Of a DNA stretch of 64,000 nucleotides, positions 47,471 through 60,669 are shown one piece after another. This DNA comes from Purshia tridentata (lineage: Eukaryota; Streptophyta; Magnoliopsida; Rosales; Rosaceae), in assembly GCA_003254885.1 (NCBI GenBank), contig QANT01000231.1:1-64000 (forward strand), in the 5' to 3' direction. The position numbers and the translations under genes were made by a program. The first letter of the stretch is position 1. Each line of letters opens with the position of its first letter. Below the pieces are notes generated by a model. That model was not told the origin of the DNA, made no database searches, and saw only the letters and a program-made list of their open reading frames with translations.

Positions 47471-49089
47471 TTGTAAAGGGGGGTAGTGTTGTGTCATGAG
47501 TGAAATCTAGAATGCCAAGTGTGGAGACATCTTGCGGAAGAATGGGAAGAAATTAACAATCTACAAGTTGCATACTTTACTTGCATGGACTGAAATTTTG
47601 CTTTAATTTAGAAGTGATGGGACAACACCAGTTTCTAGTGAAAACCGACTAATATTTACACGTATTAGGGTCATGAAATTTAAGCTTGGTCTAGCTTTTA
47701 GCTTTTTATATCTTTATTTATTTATTTAGAGTACAAAATGTGGCTCAATTAGCTTGCTAGTCGATCTCTTTTTGTTACAAGGTTTTAATTTTCATCTGAG
47801 CTGATCAAGACGCGCTCCTTAAATCATGTCTTTCTCGAGAGAAATAGGGTTGCTGATGGACTTAATTGCTTGTATATTGGTCCTTTTTTTAGCATTAGGC
47901 CTTACTGTTTTTAATTGTAAATTGATGACATCTTGAGCATATTTAAATGTCGTTTTGTGGATTAGTTGTTTCGGGTTAGACAACATATATATATTCTATG
48001 AAAATCAGCCATACATAATATATATATATATATATATGCTTGAAATAGTCCCCTCTTACGATGCGTAAGACATACATATATAGTAACCAAGCAATTGGTC
48101 ATAGTCATAGATGCTTTAAATTGTGATGTGAAACAAAGTGAGTGTTGGGAATTTGGGATCCAGACAATTACCAAGATATGCTTTGTGATGTGAAAGTGAG
48201 ACAAATTGTAAGGCCTGGAGTCATGGCTGTTTGTGCCTTGCTTATCAAGTTTCTTCTTAATTAATTTGATAAAGTACAAGTTACAAGTTATAAACCTATA
48301 CCTATGCCAATGAATTCCGCGAGTTGCCAAAGAAAAAAGTTATAACAATGAAAGAGAAGTAGTTAGTTAATTAATTAATTATGTGGGTGGAGAAGATTGC
48401 ATTGATAGAAAATTAAAGATGATCATTGGGGACCATTTACTGTCTTTAACAAGCTAGCGAGGGTTTAAAGTAAATTCATGCATGGGTCCACAATTGATGT
48501 AATAATCATCTTTTTTGATTCCTCTTACTGTTGTAATTCCGTCTTTATTCGAATTTTCTGGGTTAATTCAATGACTTTTCTAGATGTTTCTCCTTGAGCT
48601 TAATTCTTTACCCCATTCTCCGAACCAGATTTCTCCAAAAGCTTCATGGACCCTTCTTAACTTCAATGGTTTCCTCTTTCACTTTTTCTTATACTTCTTA
48701 ATTATGTGGCATATAATTAAAGCATGAACTTTCTTCATGAACTTTAACTAAATCCACAAGGAAAAGAAAATAAACCATCGATTGGTCCCCCTACATAAAC
48801 TCTGAATAATTCATTTGCAACAATAATGTAAAAAAATAGAAACATTAAAGAAAGCTAGGAGAAAATACTAGAAAATTATAGAGAGTACTTCATATGGAAG
48901 ATACATGAAGTGCATGCAGAAGTACCATAATTAACCACTAAACCAATACACAAAATAAAATGAATTAGCACCAATCTGTTGGATGCAGATCTTGTGGACG
49001 TGGACGGTGGACCTGATTGGAAATTAATTGTGCATGACGTAATCGAGCAAAAGAGAGAGAAAGAGAGAGGTGTTGGAAAAATATAGGTC
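47471..49089. other. Intergenic DNA upstream of raffinose synthase
   Basis: AT-rich, with a (TA)n run near 48018-48037 and no supportable gene on either strand. It presumably carries distal promoter elements of the raffinose synthase gene. Confidence 0.4.
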
Positions 49090-49582
49090 TTAAGTTGTTA
49101 ACGGGTTCATGTTTAACACTTGTGAGTCAAGTGATGCCACAGGCGGACACCTCATGAGCCTCTGTTACAGCACACATGCAAAGAACAAATGCCACTCTAA
49201 CTGCAACGCCTTGGCCACGTCGACCATTCATGGGCCCCACTCAACTACAACTCCAACCCCGTTTCGGTGCTTCAGGGTCACAAAGTACAAACCTCAAATC
49301 CGTTTTCACATCGCGTTGGCCGTACGTTCGTCCTATCGAATAACAGCCTCTGTGTTAAGTTGTTAACGGGTTCATGTTTAACACTTGTGAGTTAAGTGAT
49401 GCCACAGGCGGACACCTCATGAGCCTCTGTTACAGCACACATTCAAAGAACAAATGCCACTCTAACTGCAACGCCTTGGCCACGTCGACCATTCATGGGC
49501 CCCACTCAACGACAACTCCAACCCCGTTTCGGTGCTTCAGGGTCACAAAGTACGTTCGTCCTATCGAATAACAGCCTCTGTG
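49090..49582. repeat. Tandem duplication (265 + 228 bp) upstream of the G-patch gene
   Basis: Unit 1 (49090-49354) and unit 2 (49355-49582) are nearly identical, differing by a few substitutions and one 37-bp segment missing from unit 2. The missing segment is bounded in unit 1 by two GTAC words (49285-49288 and 49322-49325), the footprint of microhomology-mediated deletion. The unit is GC-richer than its surroundings and contains GGCCACGTCGACC, an ACGT-core site. Open frames inside it (such as the near-identical pair at 49109 and 49374) simply mirror the duplication and are not supported as genes. Confidence 0.92.
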
Positions 49583-49841
49583 TTGTCATGCCTCATGCAA
49601 GTCCAATCAGGCTTAAGGCTTGCCCAGTTTCAGTCCAAATGGGCCCATACAAGCCCAAACTAAGCCCCAATCAATTTCTCGTTACGCAGGCGGTCGCTGA
49701 ATCCTGTTCGCGCCAGCAAACCGTCGTGGAACTGTTGGCAAAGCCGCCAATGAAATACCCAATTTGCCCATTAGGCTCTCCGGCTCTATGGGTCTCTCTC
49801 TGCTCATAGAGATTAGTGAGCGAAGGTTTGGAGGCAGAGAA

Positions 49842-52622
49842 ATGGAGACTCCCACTTCCACGGAACCCGATTCCCAAAACACCCAAAACTCGTTTGTTTG
49901 GGACGAGAGCTCTCAGCTGTATTTCCATGCCGGTAGTGGATTTTACCACGACCCAAATGCTGGTTGGTACTATAGCACCCGAGATGGTCTCTATTACAAA
50001 TTCGAAGATGGGAATTACGTGCTTCTGCCCTCTCACCAGGTAACCTCTACAGTTTTGAGTCTTGGCTGATTAAATTGTTGTTGGTGTTGTTTTGAAATTT
50101 ATGATTCATCTCTGTCTTTCGTATTAGGTGGAGTGATTTCTAGTTTGGTTGGGTAAATTCTTTTCAGGCTGATGATTCAGTAACAGATGACACCCAAGTG
50201 AGTGTTTCTGAGAATCCCATTAAAGAAGAAACATTTGTGCCTGTTTCTGACGAACCCGTTGTAGTTTCAGGTGTGGCATTGCAATTCCTAATGCTTGTGT
50301 TGTGTATATATAATTGCAACTCAGTATTTATATAATTATGCATATGGGGTGCACATACAACACAAGTGTTGTGCCCGTTATCTTCATTTTATGGATGGGA
50401 ATGGAACTACAATTTAGTTTTACTATTCCAAAATATTAGAAATTAATGTTGCCCTTAGTTCAAAGCAATGAACTTATTTTATTTATATTTTTTTATGAAC
50501 AGGCATCACAGAGTGCAGTAGCAGTGATATGGCCCCTCCTCCCTCAGAATGGTAATTTGCTACCCACATTTCTTGTCCTCATCAATTTAATTGCTTGGTT
50601 GAATGTTTTCCTAACTCGGGTTATTTGCTTCTTTCTAGGTTAGAAGATACGCTTATTGATTTTTATTTGTCTGGTTATTCCAACTTAGAAGCCAGTGCTG
50701 CTGATGGTAAGACAGTCTTTCCCGAAACAGATGTTGAGTTCGGAGCCAATGGTTTGTCCTGATCCTCCTTCGCATTTTTTAAATAAAAGACTACTACGGT
50801 TGGAGTAGGATTTGAATGGGGTTTTTTCGGTGGAGCTGCAGGGAAAAATGATAGTCATGAGCTCCATAAAGGTGAATTGATTGCAGAAGACCATCTTGCT
50901 GTAACTGAATCAAGTGAGAATGTTGCTGATGAAGGTATTGCCGCTATTTTGCTTCTAATTATTGATTGCTTGATATCCACCTTCGTTTTTATATGCAGCA
51001 CTGGTGACTGGGTCTGTTTCTGTCTATATTTATTGCCTTTCATCCAACGATAACACCTGTTGCATGAAATATATTTATAAACTGTGCATTGAAGCCATTA
51101 ACCAGATGAATGTGAATAAACCAGTCTTTTCTTCTTCTTTTTTAGGCAGATATTCTGTAGGGTTTTGGTCTGTCCGCCATATAAATATATGTAATTTATA
51201 ATTATGGCCCACCTGTTTCGGAGATATTGAAACAGATAAGCATATTTGGTACAGGTGTTTCACAGGAAGAAGAGAATTGGCGAGCCCAGTATGGTCAGGT
51301 CATTCAATCTGCTGAAGTGCCAATACCGGAGTTTCCAGTAATAAATTTATGGGACTGGGCAATGATCAAAAAGCCCAGAAAGGATGGAAAAGGTGAGCTA
51401 ACGAGGCTTGTTGGGAGATTAGTGAAACGATCTGCTAAGGTCCATCCCTCTATGCCTTCTGGTGGTGGTCGTCTAAAAACTTCTCCAATATGTGAAGTGC
51501 ATCTTGATCTGGTACAAGTTAAAACAGGTTTGCATTTGCCTCTACCATTTGGCAACATAAAGAAAGGATTATTTTTAATATTAAATCCTTGAACACATAA
51601 GGTCTGTGTTCTGTATGCAAACATGTGTTTTCAGTTAACAATTGTATAATTTGATGATTACCTGCAACAACCTCTGTGATTCTTTCAGGAGAAGTCTATA
51701 AGTTGCGGAGTCCCAGTACGAAATATGTAGCTTCCTTGTCAACTTATGATTCTTCCAACCCAACCAAAGATTGGGCATTCCCTGAATTATCTATCAAGAA
51801 ACAAATTCTACCGCTCTCAAAATCCACTGTAAACAGTGGATCAAAAACTGCAGATGGGGTGGCAGTCAGCAAAGATTCATCTTTGTTGCCAGACCCAACA
51901 TATGAAAAGGTAACTTGGGCAATGGTCAATGGTTGAAACTCTACCTTTCTTGTTAGACCCCTACGTGAATGTGTCAAACAAATTTTGAATTTGGGTTGAG
52001 TGGCATGTTCTATAATCTGTTTATACTCTTCCAGATTCACATGCAGTATGGTATGGTGCACAAGTTACAGTTTGTTTAGATTTATACATTATAAGATGTG
52101 GAATATATGCATTTCTATCACAATTTGCACGTTCTCCTCATTATTTGTCTCCTGTCAAATTGTCAGCATGAAAGCTATGAATATAGGGATAGAGCTGCTG
52201 ATAGAAGAGCCTTGCATGGTGGTTTTGGTGTGGGTCCTGGACAAAAGAATTCACTAGTTGGTGATAGTGATCTGTCATCATCTCTATCTAGCTCTACAGA
52301 GGAAGCTGCAGCAGAGGCCTTGAACATGTCATTCGGAGTTGGTAGTTATGCCAGAAAAATTTTAGAAGGCATGGGCTGGAAGGAGGTAATTTTGTTAATA
52401 GTATTCTGAAGTTGTCCAGCTATTTTGTGTTCATTTTCCCCGTTACTCTAGCCATTGCCATTTTGGAGCCTTGGAAAACTAACCCTTTTGTTCGTCCTAT
52501 TTGTATGCGTGCAGGGGGAGACGCTCGGCAAAACTACAAAGGGATTGGTAGAACCTATTCAAGCACAAGGCAACGTTGGTAGTGCTGGATTAGGGTGGCC
52601 TCAGGGAAGATTAAAGCATTGA
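49842..52622 (+). CDS. OCRE and G-patch domain protein, putative splicing factor
   Basis: Nine exons: 49842-50039, 50168-50270, 50503-50551, 50639-50751, 50842-50934, 51255-51527, 51689-51909, 52167-52385 and 52515-52622, giving 458 residues. The N-terminal OCRE motif (FVWDESSQLYFHAGSGFYHD, then GWYYSTRDGLYY; about residues 18-62) is an aromatic repeat typical of RBM5/AGGF1-type RNA-processing factors. An acidic linker follows, then a conserved block starting EENWRAQYGQVI and INLWDWAMIKK. A C-terminal G-patch (GVGSYARKILEGMGWKEGE, about 405-450) is the type that activates DEAH-box helicases. Nuclear spliceosome association is inferred from this domain pair. The ATG at 49842 (GAAATGGAGACT) is preferred, but two in-frame ATGs lie upstream (49764, 49788). 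Exon 4 has an alternative GTAAGA donor at 50707 that would remove 15 residues in frame. Confidence 0.85.
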
Positions 52623-53576
52623 TTAAATGACTGGGCACATCCAACAAATGCAATAACGGGCCTTGTCTATGTAACTTATGTATAGGCCTTTAATGTGTCA
52701 ATGTGCTAAACTTACGTAAGAGAGCTTCGATCCTGATTTAGTCTCATGATAGTTACTCACGAAGGCACAAACCTTACCAGTCTGGCAATTCAGGCTCTTA
52801 ACTTTTTTGACAGGTCCAAGTATTTGCTGATTTACTCGGAGCCTGCCTCATGGAGATATCTTCAGTGAGATAATCAAACTTTCTTGGGCAGAGAATGTTT
52901 AGTTTCGAAGTTTGCCCATTGACAAAGAACCATGTTGTTCTCTCTTTCGACTTGTGAGAAAAGATCCACACTTAGGCCAGATTTACAGTTGTATAGTATG
53001 ATATTATTATACTCATGTAATTTGCAGTTTGCAATCCAAATTATAAAATTTATTTAATTGGATAAAGTTGAATGCTTGCAGATTACAGCAACAAATAAAG
53101 ATTGGTCTTTGATTGAATGGACGGCCAACTTTCACCTTACAAGAAACAGCCAAGAATTTAACTGAATATGCCAAAAATTGTTTCTCATTGAATAAAACTA
53201 ACCGGAACCTTACGCTTCACATTAATAGTAGATCCAGGTGAACGGGTTGAATAAGCTACCAGTTTTTTATACAAAGTAATTAGCGTAGTTTATGCCTGAA
53301 TAAGCTAATTAGAAGCTAGTTTGGTGGGCTTGAATCTCTACCCTACAGACAGCAGCTTGTAATTCGGCATAGAGTTGGCCCATTTCAGAGCTGCTGCACA
53401 TGCAAATAAAGAGTGGGAGTAACCACTCACCCTCTGAGTCTCTGACCAAGGGTACGCAGAAACACTTCAAAATGATGTAATTCCACTTGGTTACTCAGTT
53501 TCAAAACTTATTTTCCCGAAAAAATATAGTCTATGTTAAATGTACATACAAAGGAATTATAAAAAAAGATGATATC
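52623..53576. other. Convergent 3'-UTR region between the G-patch and FIP37 genes
   Basis: 954 bp separate two convergent stops (52620-52622 plus strand; 53577-53579 minus strand). It should hold both 3'-UTRs and polyadenylation sites. No other gene is supported. Confidence 0.5.
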
Positions 53577-56500
53577 CTACAATGTCTGTTTTTCCTCTTG
53601 GCTGTTGGCTTCCTCGGGTACTATCACTTCATCGCTAACTTTCCTACTATTAGAATCTGGATCCTCTTTCCCCTCCTCCGTTGAGCTCTTCTGCTGCAGC
53701 TCTTGCTTTAACCGTTGGATCTCACAATCTTTCTCTTCTAGCTGCTCTTGCATGATAAGCACCTGCAGTGGAAGATGCTTTAAATACTGATTCTGATCAA
53801 GTAGCAATTTCACAAGACTTCTCTTGATCACACATCATGAGTTCAGAATATCTAAAACAACTAAACAAGTCACAGGTTGACTGTTATCCAATCACTCATA
53901 CAATCCAGTAAACAATGATAGGACTCTAAACATCTATCTGAAGTCAATAACATGGGACGGGTGACCAACTAGGGGATTAAGTGTGACCCAGAGAAATGGT
54001 CTAATACAATTACACGATCAATATATTTGTCAAAAGAATTTCTTGATAATCATACAACACACTCACAATAAAGAAACAAATTGAATTGTACATCTTTGAA
54101 AACTATGATGACGTAATGAACCCCGTAAACCAATAAATGACAAAGTAAAGGGAATCAAACCATTTCATTTGATCTTTCAACATCATTCGTGAGCCCCTCC
54201 ATATGATTGTGCAATCCTGTAAGCAGAAAAACAATAATTGAATCATTAAGACATCAACCAAACATGTTAACCAATATTCAGATGCATAATTGCATATGAA
54301 TTCAAAAGTTGTTAAGAAAATCAGTATCAGCGGATTAATTCTTTAAGGGACCTGTTACTGTTAGTTTCATAGCTATAACTTATATAATGACATATACAGT
54401 CACGTTAAGAACTATAGTTCATAAAGATAGAATGCCAAATAAGATCTTATGAGGGCATTGGAATTACCAGTTAGCATACACATTCTACTAATCTGAATGA
54501 TAACTAAAATGTCAATTGAATTATCACTGACCTTCAAATTGACTTCTGATTTCTGCATTTTGAGATTTCTGCAGAGCAAGTTTCATAGATAATTCATGCA
54601 TCTGCAGACCACCAATATCAGATCATATTAACTAGATGACCAATGGATAGTATAAATAAAGGGAACCTTTGCTTTGTAACCATGCACATATTAAGGCATC
54701 TAAAATATTTATTTCTCCCCTGTTTAGTGTCAAAATCAGTAATAAAGTTGTAACTTGTAAAGATGATTATTATTATTTTTTTTTAATATACATCCCTTCC
54801 CATAACCTTGAAAAGACCTATTAAAATGTGTGCAGTGACATATAAATATCCTCTATCAATTTCTCAGACCCTCGATAATGAAAAAACAAAAAAAAGTTGC
54901 GAGGAAACAGATAAGATGTCAATTGTAGGATGAGGATAACATTAACATTAACATTAGGCACTGAATGCATATAATAACATCATATATATAGCGGATTCAA
55001 CAAGAGAACCTTTCCCTCAGAAGCTTCATTGCCGATCTCCTCATTTTCCTCTTGCAGGGTCCTGCATTTAGCCATTAACTGCTTCCCCATCTTGCTTGTT
55101 GGAGTAAATTGGACAGCAGCAATATTATCATTCAACTCCTTCACTTTTTTCTCCTTTTCCTCAACCAAATTCTAACATTATGGAACCACAAGAAAACAGA
55201 AAGAGAAGTTATCTATAAATATTGAAGGAAAAAAAAAAACATTTTCTTCTAGTCTCACAATTGACTTCAAATTATTTTACACGACAAATAGGAGGTGAAG
55301 GTGATGTATATTAAAAAGCATACAAATTTATCCTCTTATCTTGCCATTCTAGGTGCTTTCTTAATTTTTTTCCTTTGTCAAGCTCTTTTGCTTTCTTCTC
55401 ACATAAGGAGAGCCCTCCCTTTTAGTGTATTTCCCCTTCTTACCAAATAATTTCTTTATAAATACCCAAAAATTAAAGAGGACATGCGCTACATAAAGAA
55501 TAAATCTCATGTGTTACACCCACATCATATCACTTAGTGGAAACTTCAATAGATTAAGAAAATAACACATAATGGGTGTGAAGAACTATCTCCAACTCTG
55601 ATACATCCAACTTGAATAAAAGGGAACAGACATATGAATGTATGTTATCAACTTTACCAAAATTTAGACAGAAGTCCGAAACTTAAGAGCACAAACCTTT
55701 AAACGAGTAAACTCTTCATGAATTGCTGGATCAAGTAACAATCTTCTTGCCTGTACAAATTATCAGGACAAAAAATTCAGGCCACAAGCAATTGGAATTT
55801 TATTGCAGATCTGAATTTCAAGAACTTGAGGTAGGAAATTGTGAAATCATAAAAAACTGAAGGACTATTAACGTACCTGCATTGATGGTGGCTTGAGTTG
55901 AGCTTTAAGATCCCGAACTGCAGACTGTAAATACATACAGAAGTTTATATCACGTATACACTGCATTTACAAGGAATAGACATGCAAAAGATACTACCTT
56001 GAGCTCTGCAATCTCCTGCTCCCGTTTTGCAAATGTGACAATGAAAGCAGCTTCCTTTTTCTTTGCTTTCTCTAACTGATAATACAAACAATACATGAAC
56101 AAAAACTCATATTCCTGACGACTTATGAAGAGAAACAATGAACACTAAACCTGTTCTTTCAATGACTCCTCGGAGTTTTTCAGGGTCTGCAGATAACTGA
56201 TGACCAATTTAGGATCTACAAGGACAGGTTAAAATCACTTTTTACTGGAAATACAAAAGATGCATGTAAAATGAACTTAGAAGAAAATATAATTTAACCT
56301 GACAATACATAATAAAAAATGATAGGCAAAAAATCGAAACACCCTAAAAGGCTAGTATGGGACTAACCAGGAGAAGTCCCAGGAGTTATAAAGGGTTCAT
56401 TCTGAAATGAAGAATGCCACTTTCGAATCTCGAATTTTGCAGCTTCAAGTTCCGTCTGTAACCAAGAGAATCATAATACAAGAACAAAGAGTGCATTTAA

Positions 56501-57609
56501 CCGTATGGAAATGAAGAAAAATATGCGTTGGGGGGGGTGGGTGGTTGGGATGGGTGGTGGGTGTGTGGTTTAGAAGTGAAATAATGAATACATACCTGGC
56601 ACGTTGCAAGAGTATCTTTACAGTTTTGTAGACTGCAAAACAAATTGCATTAAAAAAATTAGGACCTAAACAAAATGCAATTCAATCTAACTGCCAATGG
56701 TACAGAAGTTTGATCAGTAAACAATAAATCATTCTAGATTTCAAAATACCTCTCACGAAGAGACAAAATCATTCCTGTTGCAACACCAGGAGCAGTTTCT
56801 TCAACTTTCACGTTACCCTACATCATAAATAAATCACAATGTTTTTCCTTAAATGTTACAAACAATAACCGAACAAAGGAGAAAAAAATGAATCTATACT
56901 GAATCCCCTTATGTAAGCAAGCAGATATACATTACCTCTGAACAACTACGTTTTCTCCCCTCCCCACCCCCAAAATTTCTAAAGTACACATCAAAGCTGC
57001 ATTCTGCAATACTTTGTGTCTTCGCCTAAACCTTTCTCTCATATTTCACGCACAACTTTTATACCAAATTACCAATATTATTGTGAATCCAGGACAAGTA
57101 CAATCATGACTTTGATATTCTTTTATACAGTTTCAAACTAAATATTAAGAAAATAATAGAGATACACATATACACACATTTACAAATAATGCCTTAAGAT
57201 TTAACATTTCGAAGAGCTGCTAGGAAATGAATGTGAATGTACCTTTTTTGAGCCAAAAAAATCGTCTTCTTCGTCCTCAAGATCTCCAAAGCTTCTCTTA
57301 GCTCCTAAATTTTCCAAAAATAAAGGAGAAAAAAAGTAGAAAAAGATAAAATATCAATAAGCAAATTCAATCGCACATTGAGAGCCAGTGTTCGGTTACA
57401 AAGAAAGTGACACTTGCCTGACCGCCTGGCACTGTGTGCTCCAGAAAAATCGCCTCCGAAATCATCATCCTTTGTTTAACAAAAATGCATTCGAATTAAT
57501 CACAGAAATTACAAAAAGTGGAAACAACTAATCCCTAAAGTTGGGGAAACTGAAGCAGTAGCTAAGGGATTGGAGAGAATACGTCATCGATACGAGCGTG
57601 GGAAGCCAT
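53577..57609 (-). CDS. FIP37: FIP37, WTAP-family subunit of the m6A RNA methyltransferase complex
   Basis: Fourteen minus-strand exons: 57609-57583, 57469-57418, 57304-57243, 56817-56750, 56632-56596, 56455-56368, 56215-56151, 56075-55998, 55924-55877, 55750-55697, 55171-55010, 54601-54532, 54216-54161 and 53762-53577, giving 350 residues. The N-terminus is acidic with RSFGDLEDEEDD. Then comes the WTAP-type coiled coil with highly conserved words: TGMILSLRESL, AKREQEIAELKSAVRDLKAQ, MQARRLLLDPAIHEEF, KCRTLQEENEEIG, and NDVERSNEM. The C-terminus is Glu/Ser-rich. In Arabidopsis FIP37 binds the MTA/MTB methyltransferases and is essential for mRNA m6A in nuclei and for embryo and shoot meristem development. 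All junctions keep frame. Intron 2 uses a GC donor (TCAG then GCAAGT at 57417-57416) instead of GT. Confidence 0.95.
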
Positions 57610-58854
57610 GGAATTTGAAAACCCTAGCACTTGATTTCACAGGGAGAGAGTGATAAACAGCTAAAGAATAAACAAACTGGCGTCTGTAAATTCGAAGCCG
57701 AAAGTACAACCCTGTAAATTTTTTTTTTAGGTAAGAAAGTACAACCTCTCAATGCAGTGAAAAATTGAAAATCAGAAACAAAAGGATTGGGTCGGGAGGG
57801 AACAGTGTAAATCAGGTGTGTGCGGTTCTAGCTTTTGAGTTGCAGACTGACCGCCTTAGTGAAGAAAATTTCAGGCCCATACTAGCCTTCAAGTTGGCCC
57901 ATTTATTTTAATGGGTCTATTGGGCTTGAGAAGAGCTATAACTAGCCCAACTTATATTGGATCATGAATGGTTAAACCCAACTTTACTGAAATTTGTAAC
58001 AAATGCAATACATTTTTTTTTTTTTTAAATACAAAGGATGAAAAAGGAGATTGGGGGAGATTCTAACTTTGTTCTTTCGAAGCGAGGGTAAATACTCTAT
58101 ACCACTAAAGCTAAAAGTCTCTAAGAATGCAATGTGAAAGTGAAGTTGTAAAATTGCAAAAGATGTCATGTATGCTTCTCTATGACGTCTTTACAATAGA
58201 AGTTTCATGAAATTCTCGAGTGATTGTTCTTTTTAACATGAGATGATCATATACCCGTGCAATAAAATTAATATATTTGTTTTAATAATTGCATTTGAAT
58301 GAATTTGTAAACCACAATATGTTAACTAGTATTACCATCACATATACATACAATCATTTTTCCAAAATAAATCTCTCTTTAATTGAAATTTATCCAAGAA
58401 GCTATTGCAATTCAAACTTAAAAAGTCTAAGATACTCAATAATTTATCATCATCCCACCTTTGAGAATATATGTTGATGGAGTTGCTGTATCCTACATAC
58501 AATAAGTCTATAATCCACCCACCAAGAATGGCAAACACATTATGCTGTCTTTGAATGTTTATTGGTCTGATTTCATGTCTCCTTTTCCACCACCCTAGCA
58601 TTAACAGCCATTAATTCATGTGGTTGATTAGTGACCAACAATGTGTTTGGTGATTTTTTTATTAGTGTCGCTAACAAGGAGGTATGTCCATCTTCTCAAT
58701 CAAGCCTCATGCGAGGTTACATTAGCATCCTAGCTAATTAAGTAGATACCTAATATATATATACATCTCTTCCATGGACTTAATTAATTTGATTTTAATT
58801 AAAATTTCAAACCCCACATCGTGTTGGTTAGATAAGGTTCATTCAAATATATGG

Positions 58855-58883
58855 AAGATGAAGATGAAGATGAAGATGAAGAC
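58855..58883. repeat. (GATGAA)n short tandem repeat
   Basis: About four to five hexamer units GATGAA in intergenic DNA. No coding context. Confidence 0.8.
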
Positions 58884-59118
58884 AAAGTACCTTTTTCTCC
58901 AAATCTTTTTAATTCCTTGTTTAACATAGATGATAGGTCGTAATTATTTAATTAATGTTAGTTAATTAATAGCTTATAGTATATAAAGGAGCAAACACTA
59001 GGCTCAATTGTGTCTCACTCTATCCCGTGATTGACTCACCTGTGAGGGGTCCATTAATTTGTGATCCCATGGTTGGTTTGAGGGCACGTGGGGGTAGCAC
59101 TCAGCATCATCCAAGTGA

Positions 59119-59151
59119 AATATATATATATATATATATATAATATATAAG
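59119..59151. repeat. (TA)n microsatellite
   Basis: A TA run of about 11 uninterrupted units plus a broken tail in intergenic DNA. Confidence 0.85.
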
Positions 59152-59703
59152 GTTCTTTTTCAAGTAAACCTTTTTCTTAATCTTCATGGATGTGAAAAAG
59201 GGTTGGTTGATATATATGATTGATCTGAGGAAAATTGTGGGGTTTGTCGGCAATGGGAATTTTCATATTTTCAGAATATGAATCAATTCAGGGTGTGAAA
59301 GTTTTGTTGAGGGAGGAGCTGAGACATCTTTTTGGCACTTCGGCCCTATCGATTTCTTTAGGCCAATTTCAATTTTATTAATTATCTTTAATTAGGGGGA
59401 AAATGTGCCATAATTGGTTTTAAGTCAATTATGGGTTGTTGAAATAATAATATAAAATCAATTTCTTTGGTTAGGTAGAGAGGTTGTGCTTAAGCTCTCG
59501 CAGACTTCTTTGACAATATTGATTAGTACTAAAAATGGGTGGAGTTGTTGGTGATTTACTTGCAATATTAAACATAATTAGAACTAAATTATTAAACTAA
59601 TTATAAAGTTTAGAAAGAAGACAAGACAAAATATTGGGTTGATCGAATTTTAGGCTTTTCTTTTCGTCTACTAAATATAACCTTTCAGTCTGAATGTTTT
59701 CCA

Positions 59704-59705
<2 letters not shown>

Positions 59706-59734
<29 letters not shown>
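59706..59734. repeat. (AT)n microsatellite
   Basis: About 14 uninterrupted AT units in intergenic DNA. Confidence 0.85.
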
Positions 59735-59736
<2 letters not shown>

Positions 59737-60645
59737 TCCCCCAACACGCAACTCCCCAAAGAAAAAGAAATATATAATTATACCAAGGTATATTTCTCCT
59801 TTACTTATTTCAAATTAATTTTGTGTTTTAGTGCTTAACTATAATATAACATATTTTGTGCAAGAGAATATTTGAATGGTTTGCTTGCTAAATATAACAT
59901 ATTCGATACGCACAATATATATACATATGCTGATATGCATGCAGAAGATCGAGGATGATTAGTTTTTCCAGGAAGATTCAAAATAATATTATAACATGGA
60001 AGTCTAATTAAATTAATGACTTAAACAAAAACACATTATTTTGATAGGTCACGCCCACGACTAAATTTCAAATATAGTTTGAATCTTTTGTCACCGGTAG
60101 CTTTCCTTCTTTATCTTTTGTATCCTACAAGCATGTATCATGCATGTGTTAATTTTGTCATATAATATTAGGCTATTAGCTCATTTTTTAATACGTTTAA
60201 TTTTAATTGGAATATAGTAATTGTTTACGTAATATTTTTTATTATTATTGCAAGAGAGAGAGAGTTCGAACCGAGTGTTAGAAAGAGAGCTTTTATTTTC
60301 GACCAACTAGGTCAATCTCAGTTCACAATTGTCTAGGTAATATTATAATAAAGGAAGTCTTGAATTTGAATTATTCATTCCTAAATTCTATTTAAACGTA
60401 TGCTCTCTACGTAGATCCAATTGAATGTACTGTACATATAAAAAATACAATAGTTGTCTAACAATATATATGAATCAAATGGAAAATAAAAAAAGGGGAT
60501 TCAACTAGCTCAACTTTATTTTGCACTTTTTAGCATAGATATTATAGCTAGGTAGCTAGCATATATGCCAAGAATATATTGGAAGCAAAGTTAGGGCAAG
60601 ATTGTGCATATATGTATATGCGCCAATGTGGAAAATGAAATGAAG

Positions 60646-60669
60646 TGAGAGAGAGAGAGAGAGAGAGAG
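60646..60669. repeat. (GA)n microsatellite
   Basis: About 12 GA units. The context on the minus strand is pyrimidine-rich as in plant leaders, but no gene follows it. Confidence 0.85.

Noticed and set aside
49109-49571. Two nearly identical open frames (85 and 65 residues)
   Set aside because: They exist because the block is tandemly duplicated; the 37-bp difference shifts the frame, which argues against protein selection.
60240-60330. GTTCGAACC word resembling a tRNA T-loop
   Set aside because: No matching acceptor or anticodon stems around it.
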